Shown here one piece after another: positions 1 to 10,759 of a stretch of DNA of 36,571 bases. The position numbers and the translations under genes are program-made. The notes below the pieces were generated by a model. The model was given only the letters and a program-made list of their open reading frames with translations, did no database searches and had not been told where the DNA came from. The DNA lies in NCBI GenBank assembly GCA_003427395.1, contig BFEA01000018.1:3722415-3758985 (forward strand), given 5' to 3'. Position 1 is the first letter of the stretch; each line of letters begins with the position of its first letter. This stretch comes from Chara braunii. Taxonomy: Eukaryota > Streptophyta > Charophyceae > Charales > Characeae.

Positions 1-917
1 ATAAGTCACATTATTTTGAACAACTTCTACGAAGTTCTGCCTCAGAAAAAAAAACTTCCAAAGAGTGAAATTTGCAACCAATTTTGAGATTAAAAAAAAA
101 AACGAGAGAAAAAAAAAAAAAAACAGCAGATTAGTTCGTGCGTACAAACGCGTACAAAAAAAAAAAAATTCACACATGGTATGAGGGGCGTACTACGCAT
201 GTCCGTGCAAATCGCGTACATACTACAAAGGGATGACCAGCTGCAGACACAGAAAACCAGGAAATGCAAAACTAACTCCAAAGGCGAGCTGACAGTCAAT
301 CCTCCATTAAATGGAGTAAAAAAATGCTCGGATCAGGGGTCGTTTTGGCCGGACGGCGTATATTGTTGTATTCTCCAGACTTGCTGGTGGAAAAGGAACC
401 GTACTGACGCTCCCCAGAATGGATATGGAGCCAGGGGCGAGTGTCCCATTAGCAGTCGAATAGGAGTGTGGCCGATCCAGTGTGACACTGAGTGGCAGCG
501 GGGTGACAGGTCCATTACGAATTTCTGGTCTGAAAAAACAGGAAAAAGGCCAAAAAAAAAAAAAAAGAAACAGAGACCTCCCACCCGAAATCACCGCAGA
601 GTACTTCCCAGCCATCAGTTCACAAACGATCTGATGGTGGTGGTCCCAACAACACTGAACAAAGTAACCGCCACATTGTTTTGGAATAAAATCGACTTCT
701 GTCAGCAGTGATCCTGACACCCTCCATATATATACTCGGTGATTGAAGGAGGGCTCCACCCAATGAGATAATTGCACAACAGCAAGTAAAATGCTGAAAA
801 TCTTCTATCCAGTGGGCCTATGGCCGACCCCACCCTCTTTGGGGATTGGCCACACCCCCAACCGATTGAAAACATTCTGGCGGGAAGCTGTCTTTGCACG
901 GGCATGCCCAGTGTTAA
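1..917. other. no gene recognised; A-rich intergenic DNA
   Basis: Homopolymer A runs dominate the first 170 bases and recur near 550. Reading frames here (the longest spans 181-711) have no domain, no convincing composition and overlap frames on the other strand. The stretch 240-280 resembles units of the tandem repeat at 1296-1750 (shared words GCAGACACAGAAAACC and GGAAATGCAAAA). Confidence 0.6.
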
Positions 918-1068
918 ACCACCAGTACTTGGCCCAGCTATGGACCGCGGAAAAAAAATAGAGTAGAAACGTATCTAGTTGGATGAATTTGGGCGCTCCT
1001 GTAGTGGCCCGTACGTTTCCTAAAATCGCGTAGCGTTAACGGGCGCAACTTTAGGAAGTACTGGTGGT
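918..1068. mobile_element. TTAA MITE copy 1 (151 bp), perfect 13 bp TIRs
   Basis: The left end ACCACCAGTACTT (918-930) is the exact reverse complement of the right end AAGTACTGGTGGT (1056-1068). Both ends are bounded by TTAA (914-917 and 1069-1072), the expected target duplication of TTAA-specific transposons (piggyBac or Kolobok type). It is too short to encode anything, so it must move with a transposase from elsewhere. It is the best-preserved pair of ends in the window for this family. Confidence 0.85.
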
Positions 1069-1295
1069 TTAAGGACAGGAGGGGAACAAAGATCTCCTTA
1101 CTTTTTCAGGTAACAAAATAAATGTAAAATACTGACCGTGGGATCACCAGCACGGCAGGATTTGGGTCACTTGACTGCCCCACAAACTCGTTTCTATCCT
1201 ATCCCGTTGCTAGTGGGACCTTGCCCCGGGACAAAAACGCCCTGTTAAAAATAAAAATAAAAATAAATTACAATTAAAATTAAAAAAAAAAAAAC

Positions 1296-1750
1296 AGCAC
1301 TAAACTTCAAGTCCCTCTGTGCAGAATGCAGGTTACATAGTAATATACCTGCCTAAATATCTGTTTGCTCAGGTTATAGTCGAATGAAACAGCCCAACAA
1401 CCTTGCCGACACAGAAAACCCGGGAGACGCAAAAAGTTCACAAAAACTAACAGCACTCGACTCCAGGACCATCTGTCCACGACAGCAATCTATAGCTGCT
1501 CAGGTTTCGGCAGCGAATGCAACAGCGCAACAACCTTGCAGACACAGAAAACCCGGGAAATGCAAAAACTAACAGCACACTCGGGGATATCCCTATTCTC
1601 TGTTAATTTTTGCATCACCACTCAGCATATGGAAACTTCAAACCCGAGCCCGACAGCCCAGGCCTGCTCTCGACTTCGAGTCCGTCTGCACACGACATAG
1701 CAATATAGCGGACCAACCATCGTTCTGCTCAAGTTTCGTTCGAATGTCTG
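1296..1750. repeat. degenerate tandem repeat, about 125-160 bp units
   Basis: Two units share CAGCACT..., CTCAGGTT, CAACAACCTTGC(C/A)GACACAGAAAACCCGGGA and GCAAAAACTAACAGCAC (about 1296-1453 and 1454-1580). A third, more diverged unit starts near 1668 (CGACTTCGAGTCCGTCTGCACACGACA) and runs to about 1750. No coding content is apparent. Confidence 0.6.
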
Positions 1751-1783
1751 ATCACGAGTACAGATGCAGCGATCCCTAGTCAG

Positions 1784-1874
<91 letters not shown>
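1784..1874. repeat. 91-base poly(A) tract
   Basis: Uninterrupted run of A. It could be the tail of an inserted retro-copy, but the sequence upstream is not a recognisable LINE, SINE or U6, so I record it only as a homopolymer. Confidence 0.9.
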
Positions 1875-1875
<1 letters not shown>

Positions 1876-1986
1876 AACCATAGGAAGGCAGAGAACGCTG
1901 GAGGACGGCCAGTACCTTCAGATATGAATGCAGAATATTAAGTTCGAATGCACAAAAAAAATAAATCTTAGGAAGGCAGAGAACCT

Positions 1987-2085
1987 GTCCTTCGGGACAT
2001 CCGTTAAAATTGGAGCAACGACACAGAGAATAAAGATTATCACCCCTGTGCAAGGATGGCACGCATTAATCGAGAAATGGTCCAT
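1987..2085 (+). pseudogene. U6 snRNA pseudogene, full length but diverged
   Basis: It starts GTCCTTCGGGACATCCGTTA, as in plant U6, and ends CGAGAAATGGTCCATTTTT, so both U6 ends are present. The centre is damaged: the region after ACAGAGA reads AATAAAGATTATCACCCC where functional U6 has the AGC-triad segment TTAGCATGGCCCC. A T run follows, but I see no plant upstream sequence element. A non-functional copy is most likely. Confidence 0.8.
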
Positions 2086-2133
2086 TTTTATTTTTATTTT
2101 CAAGGAAGGCAGAGAACTTAGAACCCAATGTTT

Positions 2134-2170
2134 GATGGCACGCATTAATCAAGAAATGGTCAATTTTTTT
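2134..2170 (+). pseudogene. U6 snRNA 3' fragment
   Basis: GATGGCACGCATTAATCAAGAAATGGTC repeats the 3' third of the neighbouring U6 pseudogene. It shares that copy's private variants (GGCACGCATTAAT instead of GACACGCATAAAT), so it arose by local duplication and not by a separate insertion. Confidence 0.75.
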
Positions 2171-2333
2171 TCATTTTTTTTTTTCAAAGGAAGGCAGAGA
2201 ACTTCAAACCCAATGGTTCAAACTTCAAATACAACACACGGAAAGCCCGGACGTAGAAAATACTCCAGTTTCTCCCCTCTTGTCTGCAGAGCGTCCTGCC
2301 TTCAATTCGCACAACTTCGATATGCTGAATGCT

Positions 2334-2575
2334 CGTGTACCTCAAACATCCCAATTCTCAGATTCTAAAATCCCTTATAGCAGAAGCAAAAAAGCTCAAC
2401 AAGAAGCAAAAGGGGGTGAAAGCGAATGACATGGTCATGTCGAGAGCAGGCTTGAGGTACATCACCATTCTCAGCTTCTGAAACCCCCCCCTTAGCAGAA
2501 GCAAAACCAATAAACAAGAAACAAACGGCTGTGAAACCTAATGATGATATAGTGATGTCGAGAGCAGGCTTGGGC
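2334..2575. repeat. tandem duplication, about 120 bp x 2
   Basis: Unit 1 (about 2334-2455) and unit 2 (about 2456-2575) share TCTCAG(A/C)TTCT, TAGCAGAAGCAAAA and GTCGAGAGCAGGCTTG. No protein-like frame runs across both. Confidence 0.65.
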
Positions 2576-3225
2576 CATCATCGATGATCCGCCTACATTA
2601 GTCCTACCCCTTCCAGCCAACATGCAAACACAATCACCGGCCACTACAACCATACAATTTGGTCCCCATGACTAATACGGCCATCGAACGCACACATCGA
2701 AAAGCATGCAGTCCACAACACTCCATAGTGCGGTCCATTTGGTTACCCCACCACCCGTGCTGCACGGGCGGGGCGTCGGTCAGCCACACCCCCACCTGGG
2801 TGGCCTGGCAGTGGAGCCCGCCCAGACACACCCCCGAGTGCGGTTGTGCGCAAAATTGAGGCATGGCCAATGTTGACCCGGCGGGCCGCCCAGGTGGGGG
2901 CCGCAGGAGGGTCCCCTGCACCAACCACCCCCCCCCCCCCCCCCCCCCCCCAAAAAAAAAGGAGGGGCTTTGTTTTTGGTGTGAAACCTGAGCCTTAGTA
3001 ACAGTAGACTGAAGGGGCTTCTCTCCCCGGCTCGGAGTGCACTAAGAATCTCACCCGCCAGCATGCTGGGCATTGGACTTGCAATGGCCAGCATTCCCGT
3101 GGACAGGGGTTGGTCATGCTGAGCTGCCATCATCTAACTGTTGGCGCCATAACCCATAATTAACCTTCTTGAAATTGCCTAGATTCTTACAGCACCTTCA
3201 TTTTGACACAGACAGGGAAGGAAAT
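2576..3225. other. no gene recognised; contains a C22 run
   Basis: A GC-rich stretch with a run of C at about 2930-2951 followed by A9. Short frames on both strands overlap each other and look like composition artefacts. Nothing else is recognisable. Confidence 0.5.
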
Positions 3226-3231
3226 TACTTA

Positions 3232-3580
3232 GGCCCAAGTGAGACAAATTGTTGGGCTTAAATTTCCTGCAGGATTCCTTATGGGAAGTTTCATCCCAAT
3301 ATTAAGGGCCCAAACGAGACACTGTTGTTACATTCTTGTTCTTTCTCCTCCTCCTCCTCCTCCTCCTCCTCCTCCTCCTCCTCCATAGTTCTTCAGACCT
3401 CATCTTCATCCTTCTGCACATCACATGTCCATCAATCTGAGCTCTCCAGATAGCGCCCTCCACGAAATGTGGGCCATTTGGTGCAAAAGTGTCTCATTTG
3501 GGCCCTTACTATTGGGACAAAACTTCCCATAAGGAATCCTGCAGGACATTTTAAGCCCAACAATTTGTCTCACTTGGGCC
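3232..3580. mobile_element. foldback element (349 bp) with about 90 bp arms and 6 bp TSD
   Basis: The left arm (3232-3325, starting GGCCCAAGTGAGACAAATTG) and right arm (about 3488-3580, ending CAATTTGTCTCACTTGGGCC) are near-perfect inverted repeats, including CTGCAGGATTCCTTATGGGA and AAGGGCCCAAA(C/T)GAGACAC. The direct repeat TACTTA flanks both outer ends (3226-3231 and 3581-3586), marking the insertion. The centre contains a (CTC)n microsatellite at about 3349-3383. No coding capacity, so it is a non-autonomous DNA element of unassigned superfamily. Confidence 0.85.
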
Positions 3581-3624
3581 TACTTAATTTGGACCTTGCT
3601 TGGCCTTGGGACTATCCAAATGGT

Positions 3625-3700
3625 GTCATCCAAGAAATTTGGGACTGACTCTCCAAATGGTGGGTGTCCTCCAAGAAATTTGGGCCAAACAATGTGCCTC
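3625..3700. repeat. short direct repeat
   Basis: CCAAGAAATTTGGG and TCCAAATGGTG each occur twice within 75 bases. Local slippage-type repeat; no further meaning seen. Confidence 0.5.
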
Positions 3701-3807
3701 ATCTGGACACATGAATTTGGACTTCATTTGGATTACTTCCACAAGCCCAGCCCAGGACAGTCAAGCAAAGGCCAAGAATTTAGTATGGGTAGGGATTACC
3801 CCTTTAA

Positions 3808-4002
3808 ACCACCACTACGTCTCCCGGCTCTTTTGTTCTGATGTGGCGATTACCGACCACGCTGACAGCGGCTCAGCATGCCAGACAAAAATGACTGGCA
3901 GCACGAGCCAAAACGAAAAAATCCACGCCCACACCGCTTAATCTTTTTTTGGCGCGTGGCAGCAATCCGGGTCGGGAAAAAGAGGTACAAACGTACGGGT
4001 GT
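3808..4002. mobile_element. TTAA MITE copy 2 (195 bp)
   Basis: Left end ACCACCACTACGT and right end ACGTACGGGTGT are imperfect inverted repeats between TTAA at 3804-3807 and TTAA at 4003-4006. It carries family-internal words: GACAAAAATGACTGGCAGCAC (about 3893) matches the copies at 14087-14273 and, inverted, 28790-28970; TTAATCTTTTTTTGGCGCGTGG (about 3939) matches the 861 bp element at 29478. Confidence 0.7.
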
Positions 4003-4130
4003 TTAAACAACAAAAGACAAAACAAAACAAAAAAAGAAAACAGCATCCGTTCAAACTTCAAAGTAAACCTTGCCAGGACTGTCTATGATCTGAAATGCAT
4101 GATGTCAAGGCTAACTCCAAACATTCCAAT

Positions 4131-4317
4131 CTTCTTCCCCAGAATACAACGTACGGTCATTATAACTGTATCTAGACTGAAAGATGCCTCAAATACAGCT
4201 ATAATGACCAACCTTCTTCCCCCGAATACAACGTACGGTCATTATAGCTGTATGTAGACTGAAAGATGCCTCCAATACAGCTATAACGACCCTATGTTGT
4301 ATTCGGTGGAAGAAGGT
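4131..4317. mobile_element. hairpin MITE (GAATACAACGTACGG family) with partial tandem duplication
   Basis: Two units (about 4131-4211 and 4212-4317) begin CTTCTTCCCC and share GAATACAACGTACGGTCATT followed by TATAACTGTAT or TATAGCTGTAT. Only the second has the complementary right arm, which ends GTTGTATTCGGTGGAAGAAGG. The arms can fold over almost the whole length. The right end abuts TA, as in the other copies. It carries no gene. Confidence 0.75.
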
Positions 4318-6217
4318 AGATTAAAGACGCTTCTCTGTGTATCCAACTCCACTTTCAAAAAATGCCACTTGCCCTACACCTACAGGACAACTCAACCGGA
4401 CCCATATATTACGTAAACCACAACACCGGCCTTCGAAATCGTCCGAGTAATTCTTTTCTCTTTAACAAACACTCAAGGCCCCTTCTATTCTGGGGGGCAT
4501 CAGTCCGGTTGCTTATCACCGGCAAGCATGAGTACAAGATGGAAAAGATATAGCAAAAGATTCAGTGTTAGTTGCGGTACTAATTCTGTTCAAGGGGGGT
4601 CTGCTGCCGACCACCCCACCCCTCAAACCATCGCCTCCCCCTGGGGCTCTGCTTACATCTGATCACTTTTCACTGCTAGGTCAAAAAAAAAAAATTCCCC
4701 ACAGTGTGCATTACAAGACAGTATGCTGCTGACACAACCTATCGGAGTTCGACTGCCTACCGGTGTTTGACTGTGCACGATACGAAGAGATAACGGAGCA
4801 AACCCGCCGAAGCGGAGCAAGAATAATTTGAATACATGACTACCACATCACAGAAAGTAAACCTCAAGCAAACTCTACTGGACGAATGGTCGAAAAATCA
4901 TACAACGGTAGGTAGCAAGGCCCATGTGCACGCGGGTCTCGCATACAGGAGCACACAAGTACTCACATCATACATAACATGTGTGCTCTGGCGTGCGCGC
5001 GAGTACATTTTCTATTCTCTTCTGTTGTTTTGCTTTTTCATCTTGAATTTGTTTCAAGATCACTCATGTCGAAGTCGTTCGTATTGAAGTGCTGCATAAC
5101 TTCTTCTTTGGGGGGGCGGGGGGTTCTGATTTCTTTTTTTAATCACAATCCAGTTTAGTCCACAAAGGAGCTTCCACTGAAATGAGCACGTTCCGATAGA
5201 CTGTTTTGGCCAGAATGAATAAGCCGGCAGGCATTCGACCAATGCGTAGATGTGGCCAGGATGCCCAAAGAGGGCATTCAAGAAAGCACGGTACCATGGG
5301 CAGGACAACGTACAGTCCTAATGAGTCTAGAAAGAAACTTTCAGCGACATCAACATATAACAACACACCCAGTTTTTGTCAGAATGCATAACATACACAG
5401 ACATAAGGCATACACGTATTATCCGATCTGGACATAGGATAGGCCAGTCAGTATACATGAGACAGGTAGGATTCTATCTCTCACCAAGACAGCAAGATGC
5501 TGAACATTCAAAAACATTAGGTAACAGAAAACTTGGAAAAAAAGAAATCAAAAAAGAATATTGAACACGCAATCCCCAATCAAAGGCTCGGCCACTGACT
5601 CGACTAGCTGCTCCGAAATCGCATCAACACGGAACTCAATAAGTATCATCAAAAGTCTCAATCCTCACCCTCCCTGCCTCCAGAGAGAACTGTTTATTAC
5701 TCTATCAGACTGCATGCGGAAGAAGGCGACCTCCTATTCTCCACTACTTCGGTCGCTGCACTAACCAAGCAAGTGCACGGCTTAAACCAGAGTCGACGGT
5801 GGACAGAAAGACTATAAGCAGGAACACTACAACAAAGGTAAGGGCTGTGAGCTTGAACTGTAGGGAGCCAACGAACAACGGGCGAGCATTGTTTCAGAAC
5901 AATCCGCCAACGAACGCCCAACCACCAAAGGTGGAAACACATTGAGAACATCAGCAGCCCCTCCCACACCCACACAGAGTTACACAATGCCCAACAGCCC
6001 AACCGCCAAGATAACAAACATATTGACAAAACATCAGCAGCCCCTCCCTAACCCACACATATAACACCATGACAAACATCAGAAAAAAAGGCACACCCAC
6101 AAACACAGACAACAAGGAAGAGAAGCACAGCGTCAGTTGAGGAGTACGGCAAGCAGGGGAGCAGCAGGGTCAGTCTCTTTTGCCAAAAGGTAGATTGCCT
6201 TACTTCGCCCGACCCCC
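4318..6217. other. no gene recognised
   Basis: Frames on both strands are short and unconvincing. A G-rich tract lies at about 5110-5122. A short direct repeat containing ACATCAGCAGCCCCTCCC occurs at about 5948 and 6031. No domain, RNA or transposon end was recognised. Confidence 0.5.
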
Positions 6218-6331
6218 TACCTTCTTCACCCGAATACAACATTCTGTTATTATATAGCTCTGTATTTGGGGTATCTTTCAGTCTAAATACAGCAATAATG
6301 ACCATACATTGTATTCGGATGAAGGAGGTAG
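6218..6331. mobile_element. hairpin MITE (GAATACAACGTACGG family), 114 bp
   Basis: It starts CTACCTTCTTCACCCGAATACAAC and ends TTGTATTCGGATGAAGGAGGTAG, so the termini are inverted repeats. The inner arms (CTCTGTATTTGGGGTATC, GTCTAAATACAGCAATAATGACC) match the copies at 4212 and 23036. TA lies immediately outside CCTTCTTC and GAAGGAGG, consistent with a TA target duplication. Confidence 0.8.
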
Positions 6332-6983
6332 AAGAACACCCAGTCTGCTGCTTTAAGCCAATGAGAGGAGCACAGACCACAATCAACAGCCCCGGGGGAA
6401 TGCCATCATAAAAGCGACGACAACTTGAGATGGTGAGAGAACTGGACGATGAAGAAGATAATCAGAGGCCCAAAACTATCAATAGCAAAGAAAGATTGGG
6501 GATTAGCACAAGGAAGTCAAAACTGGCCTAAAACAAGGAAGAAGAGCACTCAGAAGTTGATTAAGGAAGAAAAGAGAACCAAAGAACTTGCATTCTTTCT
6601 CAAGTACTTACCAAAAAAGAGGGTGCAAGAGGAAAATGCAAGTCATGACATCACCAGCACTACCAGGAAGTTCATAAAGGCGGGCACATGGAGCAACGAG
6701 GGAAAAAATCCACTTTGAACTCCAAAGAATGTGCACAAATTCTCTTCGAAGAATTTGTTCGCTTTCTTTTATAAAATATGCCAATCGACATGAATAAGCA
6801 AAAGAAAGAAGAAGAAAAAACAAATCATGAAATATCACCACCACCGACGACGAAGAAGGGGTCGGTCATGCTCGGCGTAGTGACAAGCACGACACCAACA
6901 GGAAACAGCGAAACACACAACACTTCACAATTACCATCTACAGCGCACAAGGTTGATTGTCGCACTGTGCTGGACAGCCTTAA
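6332..6983. other. no gene recognised; Lys-rich frame at 6449-6718
   Basis: An ATG-started frame of 89 codons lies on the plus strand at 6449-6718. Its product would be Lys/Glu-rich (for example TRKKSTQKLIKEEKRTK) with no known motif. The DNA is purine-rich, which alone would give such a frame. I do not call it a gene. Confidence 0.4.
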
Positions 6984-7161
6984 ACCACCAGTACAGGCCC
7001 CCAGCCTTGCAGTCTGAAACTTGTCNCCACAAGAAAACGAGGCCGAAACGTCAAATGCCGCGCCCGCCGGTGATAAATTAGATCAGTGGTCGCAGTTTCG
7101 TTTTGTGCCTCCAGAATTTGAGGTGTCAGTCCCGCGGTCCAGGTGCCCACGTACTGGTGCT
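6984..7161. mobile_element. TTAA MITE copy 3 (178 bp)
   Basis: Left end ACCACCAGTAC and right end GTACTGGTGCT differ at one of 11 paired positions. TTAA lies outside both (6980-6983 and 7162-7165). The inner word GGCCCCCAGCCTTGC recurs as GGCCCCAGCCTTGC just inside the left end of the copy at 14087. An N at 7026 lies inside. Confidence 0.8.
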
Positions 7162-7414
7162 TTAAATTCACAACGAACATCTTCCACACAAGCTCTTCAG
7201 AGTTTGCAATGTGCTGGGAAGCCTTAAGCAGCAGCTTCTTCCGGCCAGCGTAGACAGAACACTTGCGCTGTCTTTGGCTTCCCACAACGAACAACCAAGC
7301 GAAGGGCCACTTTGAAAGAGGGTATAGGCAATGCTAAGGCTGCATAGCATAGGCAGTGCATAGGCAGTGCTATGGCTGCAATGCATAGGGAGTGATAAGG
7401 CTGCATAGAAGAGA

Positions 7415-7830
7415 ACTACATGGTAGAAAAGAAAAGAAAAGAAGGAAAAAAATGAGTGGTGCACTGTGAGCTGCGGCACGTACACTGACACCCCACATAG
7501 ACCTAGAGAATTCTCCGCAAAGTTAGACCATCCCCAGCAAAGTCAGGACGACAACAACGTCCATCTTGCATGTTCATTCCTCTCGCCTACTCAACTGCTC
7601 CTAGACTTATCTCCTACCTGCCTCTATCCAGATCGCCTACATGGTAGAAAAGAAAAGAAATAGAGGTGTGCACTGTGAGCTGCAGCACCTACACTAATAC
7701 CCACATAGACCTAGACAGTTCCCAGCAAAGTTGGGACGACAACAACGCCCATCTTGCATGTTCATTCCTCTTGCCTACTCAACTGTCGACAGACTTGATC
7801 TCCTGCCTGCCTCTATCCAGATCGCTTGGC
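7415..7830. repeat. tandem duplication, 222 and 194 bp units
   Basis: Both units start CTACATGGTAGAAAAGAAAAGAAA and end CTGCCTCTATCCAGATCGC, with highly similar sequence between (GTGCACTGTGAGCTGC, CATCTTGCATGTTCATTCCTC). A short GCATAGGCAGTGC-type repeat lies just before it (7320-7405). No frame is conserved between the units. Confidence 0.8.
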
Positions 7831-9342
7831 GGTAATCAGGTAAAGTTTCAAATCTGAGCGACCCTCAATACGTCAATGTAATACATATATAGTACATACC
7901 AATCCAGTGCACTGCTAGCGCTGCGGAGATGAGACATGACATCGCTTTCTCTTGTACAATACACCAGGAAGATTGACTGCATCTTAACATTGCAAAAACA
8001 CTTGTGCGGCAACCCAGCATAATCGCCAAGGTTGAGGTAAGAAACCATTATCAATGATGGTCAGTACTGCATACAACACAACAACTATACTGCCCTTATA
8101 TCATATGTCGCAATTATGTCAGGGAAGAAGTTGTCTGCACACCTTCACACTGCAAACATAATTGATGAACGCAGCTCCATGACGAACCGAGCCACAACCA
8201 TTACCAAAGCCTCGCTACAGATCACGATGGCCTCTATCGGAAAGTGTCAAATTATCACAGCATTCCCTGCTGAAAAAGAGGAGGGCTGAGATGACACAGC
8301 TGTCACCACTGACTCAGCAGTAAGGCTTGAAAACGCTCAGTATTTCAGCACTATCTTAGCCTCTGAAAGGATTCACGCTGCAGACACACAGTCCCAGTCC
8401 CAGGGTCCCAACGAGTCCCAGTCCCAAGGCCATAGCATAGGGTAGGCCGTAGGGTCTAGAGGCCAAAGTGCCGCACGTCGGTAGGTGTCGATACCGAAGC
8501 GTTGTGGATCGGTAGGAGTCCGTCCGGTACACGACAAGAAAAGTCCAGAAGCGTACAGTCCAGTCCAACAGTCCCAAGTCCAATTTTGCAGCATGTCCCA
8601 GGAAAGTCCGAAAGCTACCGGACCGACAAAATGTTTGCAGCAGACAGGCCGCGGCCGACCGGTACCAGTCTGAAGCAGGCCAAGCCAAGCCAAGCCAAGC
8701 CAAGCCCAGCCCTATATTTAGCTGCTACAGTGCAGCGGCTCATCACTTGTCCAGAAGCGCTGCTGCTGCTTGTGCGTTAAGGCAACTTGGGAACTGCATG
8801 CCCGAAGAAGAAAAGGGTGCACGTGTGCAACTCCATAGCTAGGGTAGGGGTAGAGCAGGAGGACGGTGGCCATAACCGCCAAGGTGTAAAGCTTACCTGT
8901 GTGGGTGTTTCCAGGGTGACGATCTAGGCTAGAGAGAGAGCGAGAGTGAGGCAGAGCGAGCCAAGTCAGAGAGAGCAGCAAGATGAGAGAGAGAGAGGGA
9001 GAACAGAGACAAAACATAGCCGCCAGCTGCTTGAGATCCGTTGTGTGTGTGGATGAGCGGCAGAGCCGCTTGACATAAACATTCTTGTATTATATTGATA
9101 ATAATATTGCAGACGACATCTTCAAGTGTTGATTGTATCTTGATTTGTCTTCTCACATGTGAACTCTCATGCGAATGTTCATTGATGCATGTGACGTTGA
9201 CTCCAACGAATACTTGGCTCATTTCACCTCCGGCATGCGTTGCCAAAGACACAACGCAGGACTCATCATCAACACAGTGGCCTTGTCTGCTACAAATATA
9301 TGGGATTAACAGAACAACAACTCATAATTCCCTCTAGTTTCG
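7831..9342. other. no gene recognised; simple repeats
   Basis: It contains AGTCCCAGTCCCAG-type repeats near 8390-8430, five AGCCA units at about 8680-8705, and a GAGA-rich stretch at about 8930-9000. Frames here reflect those repeats (Ser/Leu-rich on one strand). No exon or RNA was recognised. Confidence 0.5.
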
Positions 9343-9453
9343 CTACCGTCTTCCCCCGAACACAACGCACCCTTCTTTTGGCTGTATCTGGCCGGAAATA
9401 TAGCTTGTATACATTCATTTTTAGGGTGCATTATGTTCCGGGGAAGACAGTAG
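9343..9453. mobile_element. hairpin MITE (GAATACAACGTACGG family), 111 bp, diverged
   Basis: Starts CTACCGTCTTCCCCCGAACACAAC and ends TTATGTTCCGGGGAAGACAGTAG. The terminal 14-15 bases are inverted repeats with TA just outside the CCGTCTTC end. The inner arms have diverged from the copies at 4212 and 23036 but keep GGCTGTATCTGG. The degenerate copy at 27350 resembles this subtype. Confidence 0.75.
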
Positions 9454-9541
9454 TCATTTTCTAAGCCCATTTCGATACGTGATTATCTCTTCTTCTCAAG
9501 CTTGAAAATTCATTTCTTAATTTGGGTATTCTCTCTGCCAG

Positions 9542-9626
9542 ACAAACGAATTTATGTGGACTGATGGCGCCAAGCCGCATATTTATGTGGACTGATGACG
9601 CCATCAGTCCGCATAAATTCATTTGT
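9542..9626. repeat. hairpin with 28 bp arms
   Basis: The left arm (9542-9570) and right arm (9597-9626) pair almost perfectly around ATTTATG(T/C)GGACTGATGGCG, with a 27-base loop that contains a third copy of TTTATGTGGACTGATG. No flanking duplication was found, so it may be a tiny MITE or a local inversion of a tandem repeat. Confidence 0.7.
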
Positions 9627-9654
9627 AAGGCCAGTTTTTTTGGTTCCCATGGCC

Positions 9655-9780
9655 TCTGTGCAAAAGACTCAGGCTACACAGTGCAAAAGACACAGGCTAC
9701 ACAGTGCATGGCGACGATAGTGAGCTGGCCTGTGTGCAAAAGACACAGGTTACACAGTGCATGGCGACGACAGTGGCCTA
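9655..9780. repeat. short tandem repeat, GTGCAAAAGACACAGG
   Basis: GTGCAAAAGACACAGG(C/T)TACACAGTGCA is present in about three imperfect copies, two of them followed by TGGCGACGA. No gene. Confidence 0.7.
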
Positions 9781-10759
9781 GTACAGACTGAGTCGCAACC
9801 CCCGCCACACGAGGCCTTCCACCTAACTATGGCCTGCAGTCTCTTCCACAGCTGGATATCTCAGTCAAAACATATTCCAGCCAGGTACATCTGACACAAG
9901 TCAGTCCTGGTGGTCGGTTCCCTCCTGTGAGCTAACATGAGCCCATTTTACTCTTTCGCTTGGTTCTTCCTCGCTGTACCTGCCCCACGCAGAGGGGTCC
10001 AACACTTCAAAATCGACTGAAGGACTAAAAGTCTGTTCGTTACAACGCCACTACCCCATAATTGTTTTCTAATTCACAAAAACATAGTCAGTTGCATTCT
10101 GAGAACTCTGTGATTTCTGAGGACTCCTTACGTTTCGCTCTGTTTTGCAAAGGTGAGGTGAAATTGAGAGAAGAAGTTATCCAGCGGCCTAGCTGAAGAG
10201 GACGGGAGGCAGCGCTGCCGGGAGCGCTGCGCCCTGCCGAATCGATGCGCTGGGCTGTGTGGTAGTGCGGACGGCGCTATGCTTTGCCAAACTGACGTGT
10301 CCAATAGTCTCCATCGCTTGCTACTTCGCCTCGCTGTTGGAGTCGTCATCAGCTGATGGGCGCTCGTGAGGGTGTTCTTCTCGACGATCCGCGAATAGGG
10401 TGAAATTTTGAAAAGGGCAATGGATTGGTTTTAGTGATAAGGTCTTCTCTCCTCTTTTCTTCAACAGGGTGGTAAGTGGATAGGGATGGAGGCTTGAACC
10501 CCCTGTGGCGCCTTGCTAACAGGTTTGGTGAGGTGGAGCTACACCATTTTTTGGTTTCCTTCTGGGAAACGGAAGATGGCCGTCGTGGTTTTCGGTGCTA
10601 GCGTTCCTCAGAGCCTAGGTGCTAGCAACGGGAGGTGGTTTTTCCTTCCCCGAACATGCTCAGGTAGGGTTTGAGGGGGCTGTGGTAAGTTGGGGATTGT
10701 TGAAGAAGAAGGGAGAGGGACTATTTGTTGGATTATTGCTCTGCTGGATTAGTTCATCA
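9781..10759. other. no gene recognised
   Basis: A GC-rich patch at about 10180-10290 gives Arg/Ser-rich frames on the minus strand with no motif. A polypyrimidine tract ending TTCTTCAACAG lies at about 10455-10467 and could be a 3' splice site, but no plausible exon follows it. Confidence 0.4.

Larger units (their letters stand above)
1883..2202. repeat. four copies of GGAAGGCAGAGAAC around U6 fragments
   Basis: The 14-mer GGAAGGCAGAGAAC occurs at 1883, 1971, 2104 and 2189. The last two copies are followed by ACTTAGAACCCAATG and ACTTCAAACCCAATG. The spacing shows that a segment containing this word plus the 3' part of a U6-like sequence was duplicated. Confidence 0.7.

Noticed and set aside
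1784-1874. LINE 3' end before the 91-base poly(A)
   Set aside because: No RT or endonuclease frame upstream; the sequence is part of a tandem repeat instead.
6449-6718. 89-codon Lys-rich gene
   Set aside because: Purine-rich DNA explains the frame; no homologue recognised and no splice or promoter signal.
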